Assembly (NCBI GenBank): GCA_936450465.1
Contig: OW388289.1
Span: forward strand, 70,492,420 to 70,556,419
Direction of reading: 5' to 3'
Source of the DNA: Gibbula magus
Taxonomy: Eukaryota > Mollusca > Gastropoda > Trochida > Trochidae
DNA: 64,000 bases
Shown: piece by piece, positions 10,780 through 22,640 of the stretch
Layout: the number at the start of each line of letters is the position of its first letter
How positions within the stretch are numbered: position 1 is the stretch's first letter
Position numbers and translations under genes: made by a program
Notes under the pieces: generated by a model
The model's input: the letters and a program-made list of their open reading frames with translations, nothing else
Database searches by the model: none
What the model was told of the DNA's origin: nothing

Positions 10780-12710
10780 CTAGATGAGCGTTTGCGGGAC
10801 ACCGCAAAAGCAGAGCAGCTCCGAAACTTTGGGTCTCGCCTTTCCCTGTTCCGCCTTCTCCTCAGCATAAATAAAATGGGAATTTTTTTGGACAATTTTT
10901 TTTTTATTATTCAAGTTATTCTAACAAGTTGAATCATCACCGGGGTCACTTTTCACAAACTTGTTCTTAAAACCTATTTCTGATTTCAAAATTGGATCAA
11001 AGGATTAACCAATATCTCATGACCTTGACCTTTGACCTTCAAGGTCACACCATCAATGATTACTTTTCATAGTGTATAACAATCATGCAATGACTCAAAG
11101 TGTTCATTGTTAACATAAGGCATACTCACAATAGCATGCTTAAGTTGTGACCTTGCTGTGACCTTGACCTTTGACAGATTTTAGCGAAAACGTTTTCAGA
11201 TCTTGGTCTTTCTCCATAGTTGATATATACCAAATAAGAGCCTGACAGCACAAAAATGTTTGAAGTTATCATGTCTACAAGGATTATTGGAGTGATTTAA
11301 GAACTCATGACCTTGACCTTTGACCTTGAATGTGAACATGTCAAAATCATTCACCATGACCATATCTCGTGACCTTGACCTTTGATCTTCAAGGTCACTA
11401 GTCAATGATCACTTTTCATTGTGTATAACAATCATGTAATGATTCTAAGTGTTAATAGTTAAAATAAGGCATGTTCGCAACTGCATGCTTAAGTTGTGAC
11501 CTCGCTGTGACCTTGACCTTGGACAGATTTTAGCTAAAACCTTTTCAAATCTCAGTCTTTCTCCATAGTTGATATATACCAAGTAAGGGCCTGATAGCAC
11601 AGAAGTTGTTGAAGTTATCGTGTTTACAAGGATTATTGTAGTGATTTCAGAACTCATGACCTTGACCTTTGACCTTGAATGTGAGCATGTCAAAATAATT
11701 CTCCAGGTGTACAAGAAAGAAGTTATATATATATGAGGTTTTGATACCTTCATGGAAAAAAGTTACATAGTGATTTCAGAACTGGTGACCATGACCCTAT
11801 CTCGTGACCTTGACCTTTAAAATTCAAGGTCACACAATCAGTGATCACTTTTCATTGTGTATCACAATCATGTAATGATTCAAAGTGTTAATAGTTGAAA
11901 TAAGACATTTTTGCAAAAGCATGCTTAAGTTGTGACCTCACTATGACCTTGACCTTTGACGGATGTTAGCGAAAACCTTTTCAAATCTTGGCCTTTCTCC
12001 ATAGTTGATATACACCAAAGAAGAGCCTGATAGCACAAGTATTTTTCAATTTATCGTGTTTACAAGGATTGTTTTAGCAATTTCAGAACTTGTGACCTTG
12101 ACCTTTGACCTTGAACATGAACATGTCAAAATAATTCCCCAGGGGCATAAATAAGAAGTAATGTATATGAGGTTGATACCTCCTTGGAAAGAAGTTATTT
12201 AGTGATTTCAGAACTGGTGACCATGACCCTATCTCGTGACCTTGACCTTTAAAATTCAAGGTCACACAATCAGTGATCACTTTTTATTGTGTATCACAAT
12301 CATGTAATGATTCAAAGTGTTAATAGTTGAAATAAGACAGTTTTGCAAAAGCATGGTTAAGTTGTGACCTCACTATGACCTTGACCTTTGACGGATGTTA
12401 GCGAAAACCTTTTCAAATTTTGGCCTTTCTCCATAGTTGATATACACCAAAGAAGAGCCTGATAAAACACATATTTTTCAAGTTATCGTGTTTACAAGGA
12501 TTTTGTTAGCGATTTCAGAACTCGTGACCTTGACCTTTGACCTTGAATGTGAACATGTCAAAAAAATTCTCCAGGGGTATAAGTAAGAAGTTATGTATAT
12601 GAGTTCTCAAAACCTAATAGGAAAAAAAATATAGCGAATACAAAACGCGCCGGCGGCGGCGGCGGCGGCGATGGAAACTGCACAAAAACTTAGTCTTAGT
12701 CGGAGCTGCT
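10780..12710 (-). mobile_element. Non-autonomous Helitron, copy 1 (with tandem 430-bp units)
   Basis: Read on the minus strand, the element ends in CTAG (10780-10783) followed by T. It has a 7-bp-stem hairpin, TTTGCGG/CCGCAAA with a 4-nt loop (10791-10808), placed 7 nt inside the end. This is the Helitron 3' signature: a hairpin, then CTRR, inserted before T. The same end occurs at 58766-58794. The 5' end is inferred near 12710, after a (GGC)n tract and an AAGTCGGAGC motif also shared with the second copy. The body consists of four tandem units starting at about 11021, 11371, 11805 and 12238 (350, 434, 433 bp and partial). There is no Rep/helicase, so mobility would need an autonomous partner. 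Confidence 0.85.
11020..12556. promoter_or_regulatory. Array of AGGTCA half-sites, including five DR1-type sites
   Basis: The 20-mer TGACCTTGACCTTTGACCTT starts at 11020, 11308, 11657, 12093 and 12535. On the opposite strand each contains AGGTCA-A-AGGTCA, the direct-repeat-1 arrangement bound by RXR heterodimers, HNF4 and COUP-TF-type receptors, plus the overlapping extended half-site TCAAGGTCA known for ERR/NR5A receptors. Further single half-sites (for example CAAGGTCAC near 11040 and 11391) flank them. Motif identity is seen directly; binding is inference. Confidence 0.5.
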
Positions 12711-12889
12711 AAAAATATAAAACATGCCGGCTTTTCTATAAATACTTTACCATCTTTTTGGATTTCATGTATTTGATTATAGTATATGCCATTATGCCAT
12801 GTCATGACAGGATTTTGTAACAATTTATTCAATCAACCTTTGATACAAAGTGTGCGGCAGAGATAGTTGAATAAATTCATTCAAAATTT

Positions 12890-13163
12890 AATATTTTTTT
12901 TTATATCGTTTGCAATGCTCAACCACGCTCATTCCAAATTAAAATTTTCTAAAAATGAAATAATGACATAAACAAATTTAAAAACATTAAGATTCCAAGG
13001 CATGTCCCCTACAATCAAAACCTTTTAATTAAATTTTTATATCGTTTGCAATGCTCAACTTCGCTCATTCCAAATTAAAATTTTCTAAAAATGAAATAAT
13101 GACATACAAAAAATGAAAAACATTAAGATTCCAAGGCATGTCCCCTACAATCAAAACCTTTTT
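12890..13163 (+). repeat. Two-copy tandem repeat, 136-bp period
   Basis: ATATCGTTTGCAATGCTCAA starts at 12903 and again at 13039. The two units run in parallel through CATTAAGATTCCAAGGCATG and CCCCTACAATCAAAACC, with only a few substitutions and small indels. It lies just outside the Helitron and has no coding content. Confidence 0.85.
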
Positions 13164-13499
13164 CCCGGTATTGAAAAATGAGAAATCGTTCCTAAAAGAA
13201 AGAAAAAAACATAAGAGGGTGCCCTTAAATCTCGTACAATATAATATAAGAGATGGAATTACACAAGTTGTCCAATCATTGTTGGTTAGTTTTATTGGCA
13301 ATTGGATAAATGTATCAAATACATTTTGGATGACTACGTTTAAAAAGTTAATGATTGCGTGATCGCATATGTTGTTCCTTACAGCGTTATTTGGTTATAT
13401 CATTGACTTTAATGAAACATAACATTGAAGAGCCATCTAAATTGGAGACGTGTAACATCGTTTATGCATCTAATAGTTTTTAAAGAAATATTCAAATTG

Positions 13500-13625
13500 G
13501 TAAATGTGTCCACGTGGAAAATAGCTACCAGTTTGACATATGTGACCTTTCGATTTACAGTATCATGTTGTTGTCAAGCGTTAACATAATGTGAATTCAT
13601 CTAACTACACGTATGCCTCAATTTC
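13500..13625 (+). repeat. Array block X, copy in an older unit
   Basis: GTGGAAAATAGCTACCAG, then TTTACAGTATCATGTTGTTG, TCAAGCGTTAACA and CATCTAACTACACGTATGCC, align with 23274-23385 (GTGGAAAATATGTTTCAGG ... TTGTCAAGCATGAATACAG). The next block of the array, C, was not found downstream; a SINE-like repeat occupies the position. Confidence 0.5.
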
Positions 13626-14088
13626 ACGATCTTTTCTCGACCATGAATTCCAAGGACAGCGACGAGATTAGTCATGAATTCCAGGGCCATGCGCAAAGCG
13701 CTACACACATTATTACCCTTGTGTAAGGACCAACATCGTTCCTTTTTCATTCTCAACTCCCTTTGGAGTATGCAACCTGGGCTGCCAATTAAGGCGCTCG
13801 GAGGTGTGTTACATTGCCTGCACTTCCAAACCAGGTACTCAATTGTACTGCTGAGTGAACAGAGGTACATTTCGAATAAAGTCCCTTGCCTAAGGTGACA
13901 CCATGAGCCTCTCAACTCATGTCTCAGTGTGGGGCAGGGAATCACCCTTTAAACTCTCAGTTTTCATTCAGCAATGAGGCGGGTAACCCACCCATCCAGC
14001 GAGCCACACCGTTGTTGCTGAACTTAACTGATAGCGGTCGACTGAGCTATGCACAGGACCACGTGCCACCACGTTTAGTATAATTAAT
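13600..14088 (-). mobile_element. SINE-like dispersed repeat
   Basis: Read on the minus strand this starts near TGCATAGCTCAGTCGACCGC (complement of about 14034-14053), a tRNA A-box-like word. It continues through CACCTTAGGCAAGGGACTTT and GAGTACCTGGTTTGGAAGTG, and ends near GCGCTTTGCGCATGGCCCTGG. These phrases resemble short retroposons common in marine invertebrates. GC content is well above the flanks. A clear B box and tail are not visible, so the family is uncertain. The open frames on both strands here are by-products. Confidence 0.5.
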
Positions 14089-15080
14089 GTATCGAGCTTA
14101 TGTTATTTTCAATTTTTACTTCCATATTGCTTTGTACCAACACAAAGTGCAAGATTAATGAAACCCCAGACACTTGAATGCCATGATCATATACCTCCAA
14201 TTGTTATATGGTATGTTATAGCACATTGTATTATTTTGATAAGTGTAGTCAAGGACGTAGCTACCATTATAAAAAGAAGACTGAGGTTACCCTTGGTCAA
14301 TATTTTTTCTGCTATTTTGAGTCAAATACCTCCTCAGAACATTTTGCTTTTATTACATGTTTTTGTTGTCGTTCCTTTCTGAATAACATAATCTATATAC
14401 AGTTCATATCAAGGTACACAACCATTCCTTTTCAGCGAAAATGTTATTGAACTTACAAGTTATAATGCATTACATTTAAGAAAAGAAGATGGATCCCTTT
14501 GAACACCTTACATGAATATCCTTTCTCTCGTGTTAAGCCGTTTTGTCTGACATCTTAATTACCAACGTTCGACGTTCGGTCCGTGCACCATTATGATCTG
14601 AATCAAGATGAAGAAATCCGGTACAAGTAGTTCAAGGACTCTATAATTGTGCTTAAGCCAGAAGATTAAAGATTTTTAAATGCCGATGCTACAACTTCTG
14701 CTAGTACGAAAAGTCAAGTCCACCATATAATGAACATTGTGATGCACCATGCACCAAATGCAGTGTATGTAGATTGCAAGATACAATGTTGAACTTAGCA
14801 GTCATTCACTGGTACTGTTATAAAGAACCCTATGTGCGTATAATGATGGCGAACCCTTTGTGCGTACGATGATGGCGAATCCTATGTGCCTGTAATGATG
14901 GCGAACCCTATGTGGGTACAATGGCGGCAGAAAATTAGGTTTGCGTAGGTTGGCTAAACATAAAGAATTCTCCTAATGTTATTTCAGTATTTGCGAGACA
15001 AGGTGGACCAGAGAAGCAGATACACAACATTCAAGACTGCCTTGCCCGTTGTTGTTAAACTCTCAAGTACTTTTATGCGC
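14089..15080. other. Intergenic stretch with one minisatellite
   Basis: Apart from the 26-bp minisatellite at 14825-14928, nothing structured was seen. Confidence 0.4.
14825..14928 (+). repeat. Minisatellite, four 26-bp units
   Basis: GAACCCTATGTGCGTATAAT plus GATGGC is repeated four times with 2-4 substitutions per unit and no indels. The unit length is not a multiple of three, which argues against a coding repeat. Confidence 0.9.
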
Positions 15081-15084
15081 ACAT

Positions 15085-15400
15085 TGAAGGTGACAAAAGG
15101 TTTTTAGGTCATGACCCTTGTCTTATTTAGGGTCATAGGGTCTCCAAATCTACAATTTAGAACTCCAAATTGGCCAAGGAGTCTGCAAAAAAATTTTTTT
15201 CATATTTCCAGAGCTCTTAGTCCTGGAGAAGATGAAAATAGGTTTTTAGGTCATGACTCCTGTCACCTATATTAGGATTCACAGCGTCACCACATCTACT
15301 ATGTAGACTATAACCTACTTACCAAGAAGTCTGTACACAACATTTCAGCTCTCTATAGCCAGTGATTTTGGAGAAAACGTTGCAAAACAAAATTTATACT
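15085..15400 (+). repeat. Dispersed repeat with 140-bp internal period (related to 54515-54820)
   Basis: Two units begin GGTTTTTAGGTCATGAC at 15099 and 15241 (142 bp apart). Each holds a phrase of the type GGGTCACAGGGTCACCAAATC, then AGTCTGCACACAACATTTCA, then AGCTCTC and GGAGAAGATG. The same two-unit arrangement occurs at 54540 and 54676. It is probably a tandem-unit non-autonomous transposable element. Confidence 0.7.
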
Positions 15401-16034
15401 GATGAACGGACTAAAATTAGTTATGGTTACAGTATATTTTCATATGGACATACCAGACAAGATGATGGGGAAATTGTAATCATATAGATAACAAGAGGTC
15501 ACTGGTTCTGGCCGGACCGCCATACCATAAATCCGTCGGCTCATTCAGGCTTTAAAAGTTTGCTCACCTTTCATTCTTCCTTTAGGAAAAGTAATGTGAA
15601 AAGAATATGTCACGTCATGTAGGTCGACAACAACACAGAACCAATGTTGATGCTGACCCCAATGATTACTGGCGCCGCAGTCCGTATCATAGATCGGGTT
15701 CTGCAGGGCGTACAACATTACACAGGATTCCTGCTAAGTCCTCCTAATAATCGAAGTCATAACATGCGTCCAAACGGAAACAATCCAGACAGGCATAGAA
15801 TGAAATTTTGAAAACTTCCAGGATAACGTTTCAAGTTGGCGAATACCTTGGTCAAAACAATACTCATAGCTCATACATGTTTTGAACCAAACTAAAAAAC
15901 AGCTCTACCTACCGACTTGCAAAATCCTCAAGAGATTCATGTTGATATTGACAGAATTCAGTACTTCTTTACCCATGTTCAAATATCACAATGGAATGCA
16001 TGCTATGTTGTTTATTGCTTTCATTACTGTTACT

Positions 16035-16150
16035 TGCATGAAGCTTAATTGTCGTTTGGAGTCGACATGAGTTTGGTGTTATTAGAATCCCACTGTACTG
16101 TAAGAAAATGATTCTTAATGAATTGGTTCTACATTTCACAATTATGATAA
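16035..16150 (+). repeat. Array block T, copy 1
   Basis: AAGCTTAATTGTCGTTTGGA plus GTCGACATGAG, then GAATCCCACTGTACTGT, match 21648-21710 (TTGTCGTTTGGAGTCGACAT ... CACACTTTACTGT) and more weakly 28526-28595. Confidence 0.6.
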
Positions 16151-16599
16151 CCTGTCACTGCAGTGAAAATTCCAAGTGAAACATAAGCGATTCACATCGG
16201 TTTAGCTGCATGCAACAGTTTACATATTACAATATCCTTGATTAGTTTTATCGAGTAAATATTGTTTCTGTGTTGCTCATTTCATTGTATGTGAAGTTAT
16301 CAAAGGTTTCATTACACGAGATGAACATGTCAAGCATCAAATACTGATGTAATAACACAAATATTTGCACATTGAAGCCTGACGAATTACGTACAACTGG
16401 CTAACCGTGTCTTCACTAATTTCATAAATGAATCATTTCACTCCAAATTGAACTATAATACTCTCCTGCGATCATATATAACTAAACGTGCCATATTCGT
16501 TAGGTCAGTTAATATTATAAATTTCTTAGTACAGACCATTACTCAGACAATAACAACACATTCACAAGGCAACCTAAGAGAAATAATGCGCGTAGAAGA

Positions 16600-16775
16600 G
16601 CTCATTATGTCTGTTATGAAGGATTGGTATCAAGGGAGATGCTGTACTGTAACTTTGAAAATGAGACGCTCGCAACAGTGCCCACAGGACGATGATCAGT
16701 CCAGAAATAGCTTCATGCAATCTTCATGTGATAGTCTATTGGGAAACGTTGGGATTATATCAACTATATATGGAA
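16600..16775 (+). repeat. Array block R, copy 1
   Basis: TTATGAAGGATTGGTATCAA, GGAGATG, GATGATCAGTCCAGAAATAG, TGCAATCTTCATGTGATAGT and GGGAAACGTTGGG align with 22480-22620. A 132-codon open frame (16448-16846) crosses the block, but the aligned copy carries stops and frame-changing indels, so the frame is probably chance. Confidence 0.6.
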
Positions 16776-17759
16776 TATTTTCTTTTAAATTATATTGTTT
16801 CCTCAAAAAGCAAGTGTTGAACCTATTATGTCATTTATTAGTATAATTTGAAGTTCCTATTAACCAAAAGCCATCCATTTATAAAGGGGAATAATACCCT
16901 GATACTGCATGAGTTCAATATCACTTTTGACAATCATTTACTATCTGATATCGCATCGCATGATAAATATTAAATATCATTTATATTCATATTAATGATT
17001 CATATATACTGACATTAAATTGTAATTCCAAGAATAATGAAGCCTTAACTCAAGGATCAGGATCGGCATGCATTCTTTGCACTGACACCTCGACTCGCAT
17101 GTAAAACGAAAACGCGGCAGAATAAGGTCCATTGTCGTCCCAAATGGATACACATAGCGGAATATACGATTATATGTTTATATATAAGGGACGTAATTAT
17201 TTGATAGCTGAATCGTGCTAATAAATACTACGTCGTTGCACATATTTAAATTCATCCTTGGCTGTTTGTTTAATTTGTGATTTTGTTTCAAAACAAAATT
17301 CCTTCTTTGCTCTTCAAAGACAATTCAAATGAACAGCTTTACTTTATTCTGTGCACGTAACATCAGAAGATCACGCAACCATTTTTCTTTCCATGAAACT
17401 GTCATCGTCAGTGATTATGTTTTGCTTCATTCTTAATGCTAAAATTGATTATATTGATTTATGTTTTTGAAAGAGAATGATTCCACGCAAAGCTTGTTTG
17501 TCAAATGGGGGAAATATATTTAATTGGAATGGTACCTTCCTTGGGTTGACAATAGATATAACAAAACATTTTGTTGATATTCAGTTTGACCTAAAAAAAA
17601 AAATTCTGTTGAACGTTATCGGTGTGAAATATTGTCAGGTCTGTCAAGATAATGTCTCAAACATTTATTATGCGTCATTTAATCTTCACTTACAATAAGT
17701 GTATTCTTTACACGTCATGTAAAGCTTACTGGAAAGACAACAATCAACTTCTTCCTATT

Positions 17760-18290
17760 TACACGGTAAAATATTTCTATCATGTTTCAGTGATGAAATG
17801 TCGGTCAGTGAGATCCAGATGATGTGCAAGTATCATTCCATTTGAAATCTTTGACCTTTCATCAGCACTTGCCTCATTGTGTATTCCATGCATTGTTAAA
17901 GACGTTTCTTGCACATCATTTGGGGGTAAATCGAAATCTAACAAGTTGGTGTACTGTTAATTTGCAACCCGTGCTGACTAGATACTTGCTTGGCTACTGT
18001 TGAAGCTTAGCTGCAACACAAGTGACTGTAATATTGGATGATTTGTGACAGAACCTCGTTTTTCATTTTCGCTAAAACTTTCAATTATTTCTGATAATTT
18101 CATCACAAAGGAAGCATGATTATTTGATGTAAGGGACGGTCTTGGATCTCAGTGAGAATATCTGATTCTGATCTTCAGAAGTTAAAGAAATCAAAGATGG
18201 TGCATGTCAAAGAAATTATAATTATCCGAGGTAGTCGTTTGTACCGTTTTGTGTGATGTCGGGATATTCCGATTTTCAGTTGTAATGTTA
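17760..18290 (+). repeat. Array blocks X (degraded) and C, copy 2
   Basis: C core: CACAAAGGAAGCATGATTAT, TTTGATGTAAGGGAC, TTGGATCTCAGTGAGAATAT, TGATTCTGATCTTCAG and GCATGTCAAAGAAATTAT. The closest copy is 23750-23910. A degraded X-like stretch (ATATTTCTATCATGTTTCAG) precedes it. All frames contain stops. Confidence 0.6.
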
Positions 18291-20680
18291 TTATCCTAAT
18301 AAAGACACAGATATGTTAAAATAAAGTTAAACTTTATAGTGCTCAGTGAAACATGATATGTGTATTATAACATTTTAAACTTTTTTTCTTAAATAATTGT
18401 ACAAACCGGGAGTATTTCAGTAATAGAATATGTACACATTGTATCAGTTTTATATTCTTACAACCACAAGACAATGGCCAAAATGGCATTAAAATTTCTT
18501 CAAAATTTGAATAATGCATCATATTTTTTTTTAATCACTTGCGTGTATTAACAGAGTTCTAAGTATATAAAACTAATCTATGGAGTCAGAAGTCAATTCA
18601 GAAACATACCAATTGAAACACTTACAGTATACTTGTAAACAAATGATTAATGTAATCAACTGCTTTGGGACGGTTTATGAAACGATTATCAGTTTCCTGG
18701 AGCTAGAATCAGTATTGTAATTTGCTAACATAAGTCAGATATCTGAAAAAGTACCAATTTCTTTTACATTAAATCAGAACTTTGTCAATGGTACTTTAAG
18801 ATTGAATATACTACTAGACTAGCACTTTGAACACACTTTGGTACAATTTTATTTTTTAATCTCACGGCCATTGTTCATGTGGTTAAAAAACTACCGGAGT
18901 CAACTAAAGCAAAGTTTAACTTCATATTGTGAGGACTCTTCATGATCAAACATATAATAAAATAAACTAGGACTTACAATTCAGTACTTAGGTCCTCAAG
19001 ACTTCTGCTTGACCTTGAACACCATGTTTGTAAATCAGTGGGAAAAATCACATATTATTGGAACTCTACATTATGTTTTTATTTCGCAGTACAAACCGGT
19101 TAGCATTTTCATCTTAAATGAAAGGCATTTTTCAATTTTCTGTAACGCCTAAACTATGACAGATACATGCTTGAAAAATGATGTTCATATGAAATTGACA
19201 GACCAGTGAGGTACATGTATCATTCATGTTGATTTATAACGGTTAAAAGAACAATATTTCTCTGAAGAAAATACCCATCGAATACAATCTCAAAATCACA
19301 AAATGTAAATATAGTTTGTTAATGTGCATAAACTGTCCTCAATATCAAATGTTATTAGATAATGTTCTGAAATAAAAAATAAAAAAAATTCCATGCAAAC
19401 GGAGAACAAATATGCAATAATTGGTTTTCTGGAAAGTTAATTTATTACAGAGTAAGTTCAATTTCAACATGAAGCCAAAAAACGCACTTTGTATTCAAAC
19501 GGAGATTATCCAAGTTCGAGGTCTCAATTGAAAATTCTAATTCCAACGTTGTCTTGGCAATATACTTTTAAATATGCTATCATAATAGGCTGAACGTGGT
19601 TCTTTTAATTAGGAGATATTCAAAGACGAGTTCACAAATTATCAGTGTCTTCGAAATAGCAAAAGGTCTAATATTATTTTTGTTGCCGATATTTGGTGAA
19701 CGTTTTGTGAAATAATCGTAATTAGTTTTCGAAATATTGAGGTTTGAAGTTTTTCACATTTTTGGCTATCGAACTTCGAGGTGCACCATTTCAGGTCGGG
19801 GGCTATCATCCCTGGAAGTTTCATTTGGTTTACGTTTAGTCGATGGGGAATGTTGTTGCGCACATAATGATGAAGGTTTTGTGACGTTATCATGATCAGG
19901 TTAATATATTTATCTCAAGGGGAGGTAACTCACGAAAGAAGTAGAAAATCCAAAATATGGCTCCACAAAATGTATGTTAGGTCACAGGCTGTCATCTGTT
20001 AAAACTTCATGCAAATCGGTTCAGCCATTAAGCGGGAATCCACTGGACAAATAAAAGTCAAATATAGGTAACAACAATAGGTCCTCCAGACCCACTTCTC
20101 AATCAACTCCCGGCAACCCAATGAGACAAGCGTCAACCTGCTCGTGTATCATTTTATATAACACTTTTGAAAGTGCACCTTATTATTTGTCGTCAATACA
20201 AGACTTGTTTATATCTCCATACCCGAAACTGCAAATTATAACATGCCACTTCATCGTTATTCCACTGGTAAATGAACTACTAATTGCGACTTTTTCAATG
20301 AAAGTTCATTGGCATACAGTCAAAGTCAGGTGACATGAATGTAAGATTGTGTTATATAACCTTTCATCAATACTGTGAATAGTATTCCCATGTTTTAAAC
20401 ATTCAATTAGTGAGTGCTTACGCCACAGATTACTAAGAATTTTACACAATTTCTGCAGATCATATGTTGAATATGTGAGAGTTGTTATAAGAATATACCA
20501 ACCACTTAATTTTAGTTATTTTGTGATCCCATGATTGTGTGTCATTATTCACGTTATATGTGAACATAATTTTTTTCACAACGGAGAGTAATTGTTATTT
20601 CAAAAGCAATGGTGCATTCTGTGGACCATACATCTGCTGTTTATGAGCATTCTCGGCGACCTGCTCATACTAAAAACGAG
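18291..20680. other. Long AT-rich stretch, no gene
   Basis: No domain was recognised. Around 19640-20060 the texture changes (GGGGAGGTAACTCACG, then CATGCAAATCGGTTCAGCC), resembling dispersed molluscan repeats, but no second copy lies in the window to confirm it. Confidence 0.35.
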
Positions 20681-20684
20681 ATGT

Positions 20685-20850
20685 TCCAACTATAAATGAC
20701 CCTGTGTAGCGATTAATACATTGCGTGCATGTCACATGAAAAGAACAATGAATCAGGTAAACTGCAATCTGTAGATTAGATATCTCAGAAATATGATCGT
20801 GTTTTCTGTTGAAATATGCTTTTCCCGAAAAGGCAGAACATGAAACAAAA
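20685..20850 (+). repeat. Array block M, copy 2
   Basis: AACTATAAATGACC, TACATTGCGTGCATGTCACA and GAACAATGAATCAGGTAAAC correspond to 9796-9865. The distance from block C (about 2.6 kb) is less than half that in the first unit, consistent with insertions in the latter. Confidence 0.65.
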
Positions 20851-21639
20851 TGGCATTTGAATATCCATCATTTTCGTCAGTAAGACATACGAAATGATAT
20901 TTAACATGTTCTTTCTTGTTATATACGAATTGTTGACACTTCTATATGTTTTATATGTGTTAAAGGGACAATGTATGCTGTCTCCAGAACGCAATATTGT
21001 GATTTTTAGCTCAATGTAGTCCCTCCATCCTTAACCTTTTCGCTTTTTCCATCTTTTTGTCGAACCACAGACTGATGTGATTATGAATGACAGATGTGGT
21101 GATTGTGTAACCCCCAGTATGGGCCCAGGAGGCACGACCGAAATACCTTTCCTCTCAATAATGAAAAGGTCTATAAAGCTAATCCTTTGTACAGTTTTCT
21201 TAGCCAATGAGGATTTTAAATTATAGAATACGTTCATTTTGAAAAGTGATAAATGGACTACTTTCTTATCGTGAATTTTATGAACTGATACGTAAATAAC
21301 GGTAACAGTATTTGACCGGTTTTTTTAAAAAATAAACTAATACTCAACAGTTTTTCAGATATAACGTAAACGTTTGAATTTTTAGAACACATTTTCCTGC
21401 TGCCTTTAGATTCCATCATACTCCACCTCATTCTTTAAAATTAAATTCATCAAATGAGAAACTTGTGTATCTTTTTCTAAAAGCATAATATTGTGTATTT
21501 TACATTCTTTTCCTCACGCGTGCCCAGCAGTATGGCATGATCATTATTGACATTGATTGTTAAACCTGTTTTATGTTTTCTTGTACAAACATCTAAATGA
21601 ATAATATGTGTAATTTCTATTGGGCTCTTATATTAGTGT

Positions 21640-21790
21640 CACTTTAAGCTCACTTGTCGTTTGGAGTCGACATCATTTTAGTTTTATAGGAATCACAAAC
21701 CACACTTTACTGTTCTCAGTGAAGTCTCAAGAGATTTGAGACTTGATCAGTTGTGTCAGCTAACGTGTTCGTTTTATGCATTAGAATTGG
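21640..21790 (+). repeat. Array block T, copy 2
   Basis: TTTAAGCTCACTTGTCGTTT, GGAGTCGACAT, TTTTATAGGAATCAC and CACACTTTACTGT align with 28512-28595 and 16042-16105, the first alignment being the better. Confidence 0.65.
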
Positions 21791-22009
21791 TTGAACATTA
21801 CCTTAGGTCATCATACGTTTTGCAGTTTGGGTAACTGTGGTAGACTTCACAATACAGTTGAAATCCCAACATAAAGTGCATGATACATGTCAGTTTATGC
21901 ACACACGGGCACTAATACATTATTTCAAGATAGAATTATCATTTATTATATGATTGCAGGTGAAATACCGGGATCTATCAATGGAAATAAACCGTGTTAT
22001 CAGTCACTA

Positions 22010-22165
22010 GTGAACATAACAATGTAACGTGTAATCAGTCACTAGACTGATATAACAATGACCTGACGTCATAAAAGAATGTTCCGACGTCATGACACGT
22101 TCATGAAGTCACATTGTTGCTTAGGCAACAGGCTCATTCGGGAGCCGACTCAACGTAAATGCAAC
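22010..22165. promoter_or_regulatory. Clustered CRE-like and RFX X-box-like motifs with short tandem repeats
   Basis: TGACGTCAT (22064-22072) is a perfect CRE, and GACGTCAT recurs at 22086-22093. The perfect palindrome GTTGCTTAGGCAAC (22116-22129) resembles an RFX X-box. Upstream, ATCAGTCACTAG occurs twice (near 21999 and 22034), each followed by ATAACAATG. GGCTCATTCGGGAGCC forms a small hairpin downstream. Motif matches are direct; regulatory use is inference, and a transposable-element fragment is an equally good explanation. Confidence 0.35.
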
Positions 22166-22479
22166 TCGAGTTCGGTGAATATGCAAGAACTTGGCCATAT
22201 AATAAATAGAAAATTTGTCTTTTCTTGACAAATACCATGTTTATCTCATCGAGTTAGGTAGAAACTTTAAATATTATCACTCGTGCCTGCAATCTCTTGC
22301 GAATGTGCGCATAGTCGTATAATTCAACCGGGTATTAAACAATTCACACGCAAATCTAAATATATTGAACTATGATTATGTGTTCTTATATCAATTTTAA
22401 CCTTTTGATCTGGATACAACATGCCGTTTATAAGAAAGCGCAGGAATAAACATGAAGTGTTTTTTTTTTCTGTTCAGAG

Positions 22480-22640
22480 TTATGAAGTGCTGGTCTCAAA
22501 GGAGATGGGCTTATAAATCGTAAAATGAAAAGCCCTCATATATTGCCCTCGGGATGGGGGTCAGTCCAGGAATAGAGTCAGTCGATGCAATCATGTTTGT
22601 GATAATCCATAGGGAAACATAGTGTTCTGAGTCCATCATA
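22480..22640 (+). repeat. Array block R, copy 2
   Basis: GTTATGAAGTGCTGGTCTCA, AAGGAGATGGG, GGGGTCAGTCCAGGAATAG, GATGCAATCATGTTTGTGAT and AGGGAAACATAG align with 16618-16755. The alignment needs indels that are not multiples of three. Confidence 0.6.

Noticed and set aside
13601..13945. 114-codon minus-strand frame
   Set aside because: It lies within a SINE-like repeat. The opposite strand is equally open, which indicates GC-richer composition rather than coding.
16448..16846. 132-codon open frame on + strand
   Set aside because: It crosses array block R, and the paralogous block at 22480-22640 has stops and non-triplet indels in the aligned frame. No domain was seen.
20960..20985. TTAAAGGGACAATGT as a TTAA-MITE terminus (also 30783)
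   Set aside because: No matching inverted end with TTAA was found nearby for either occurrence.
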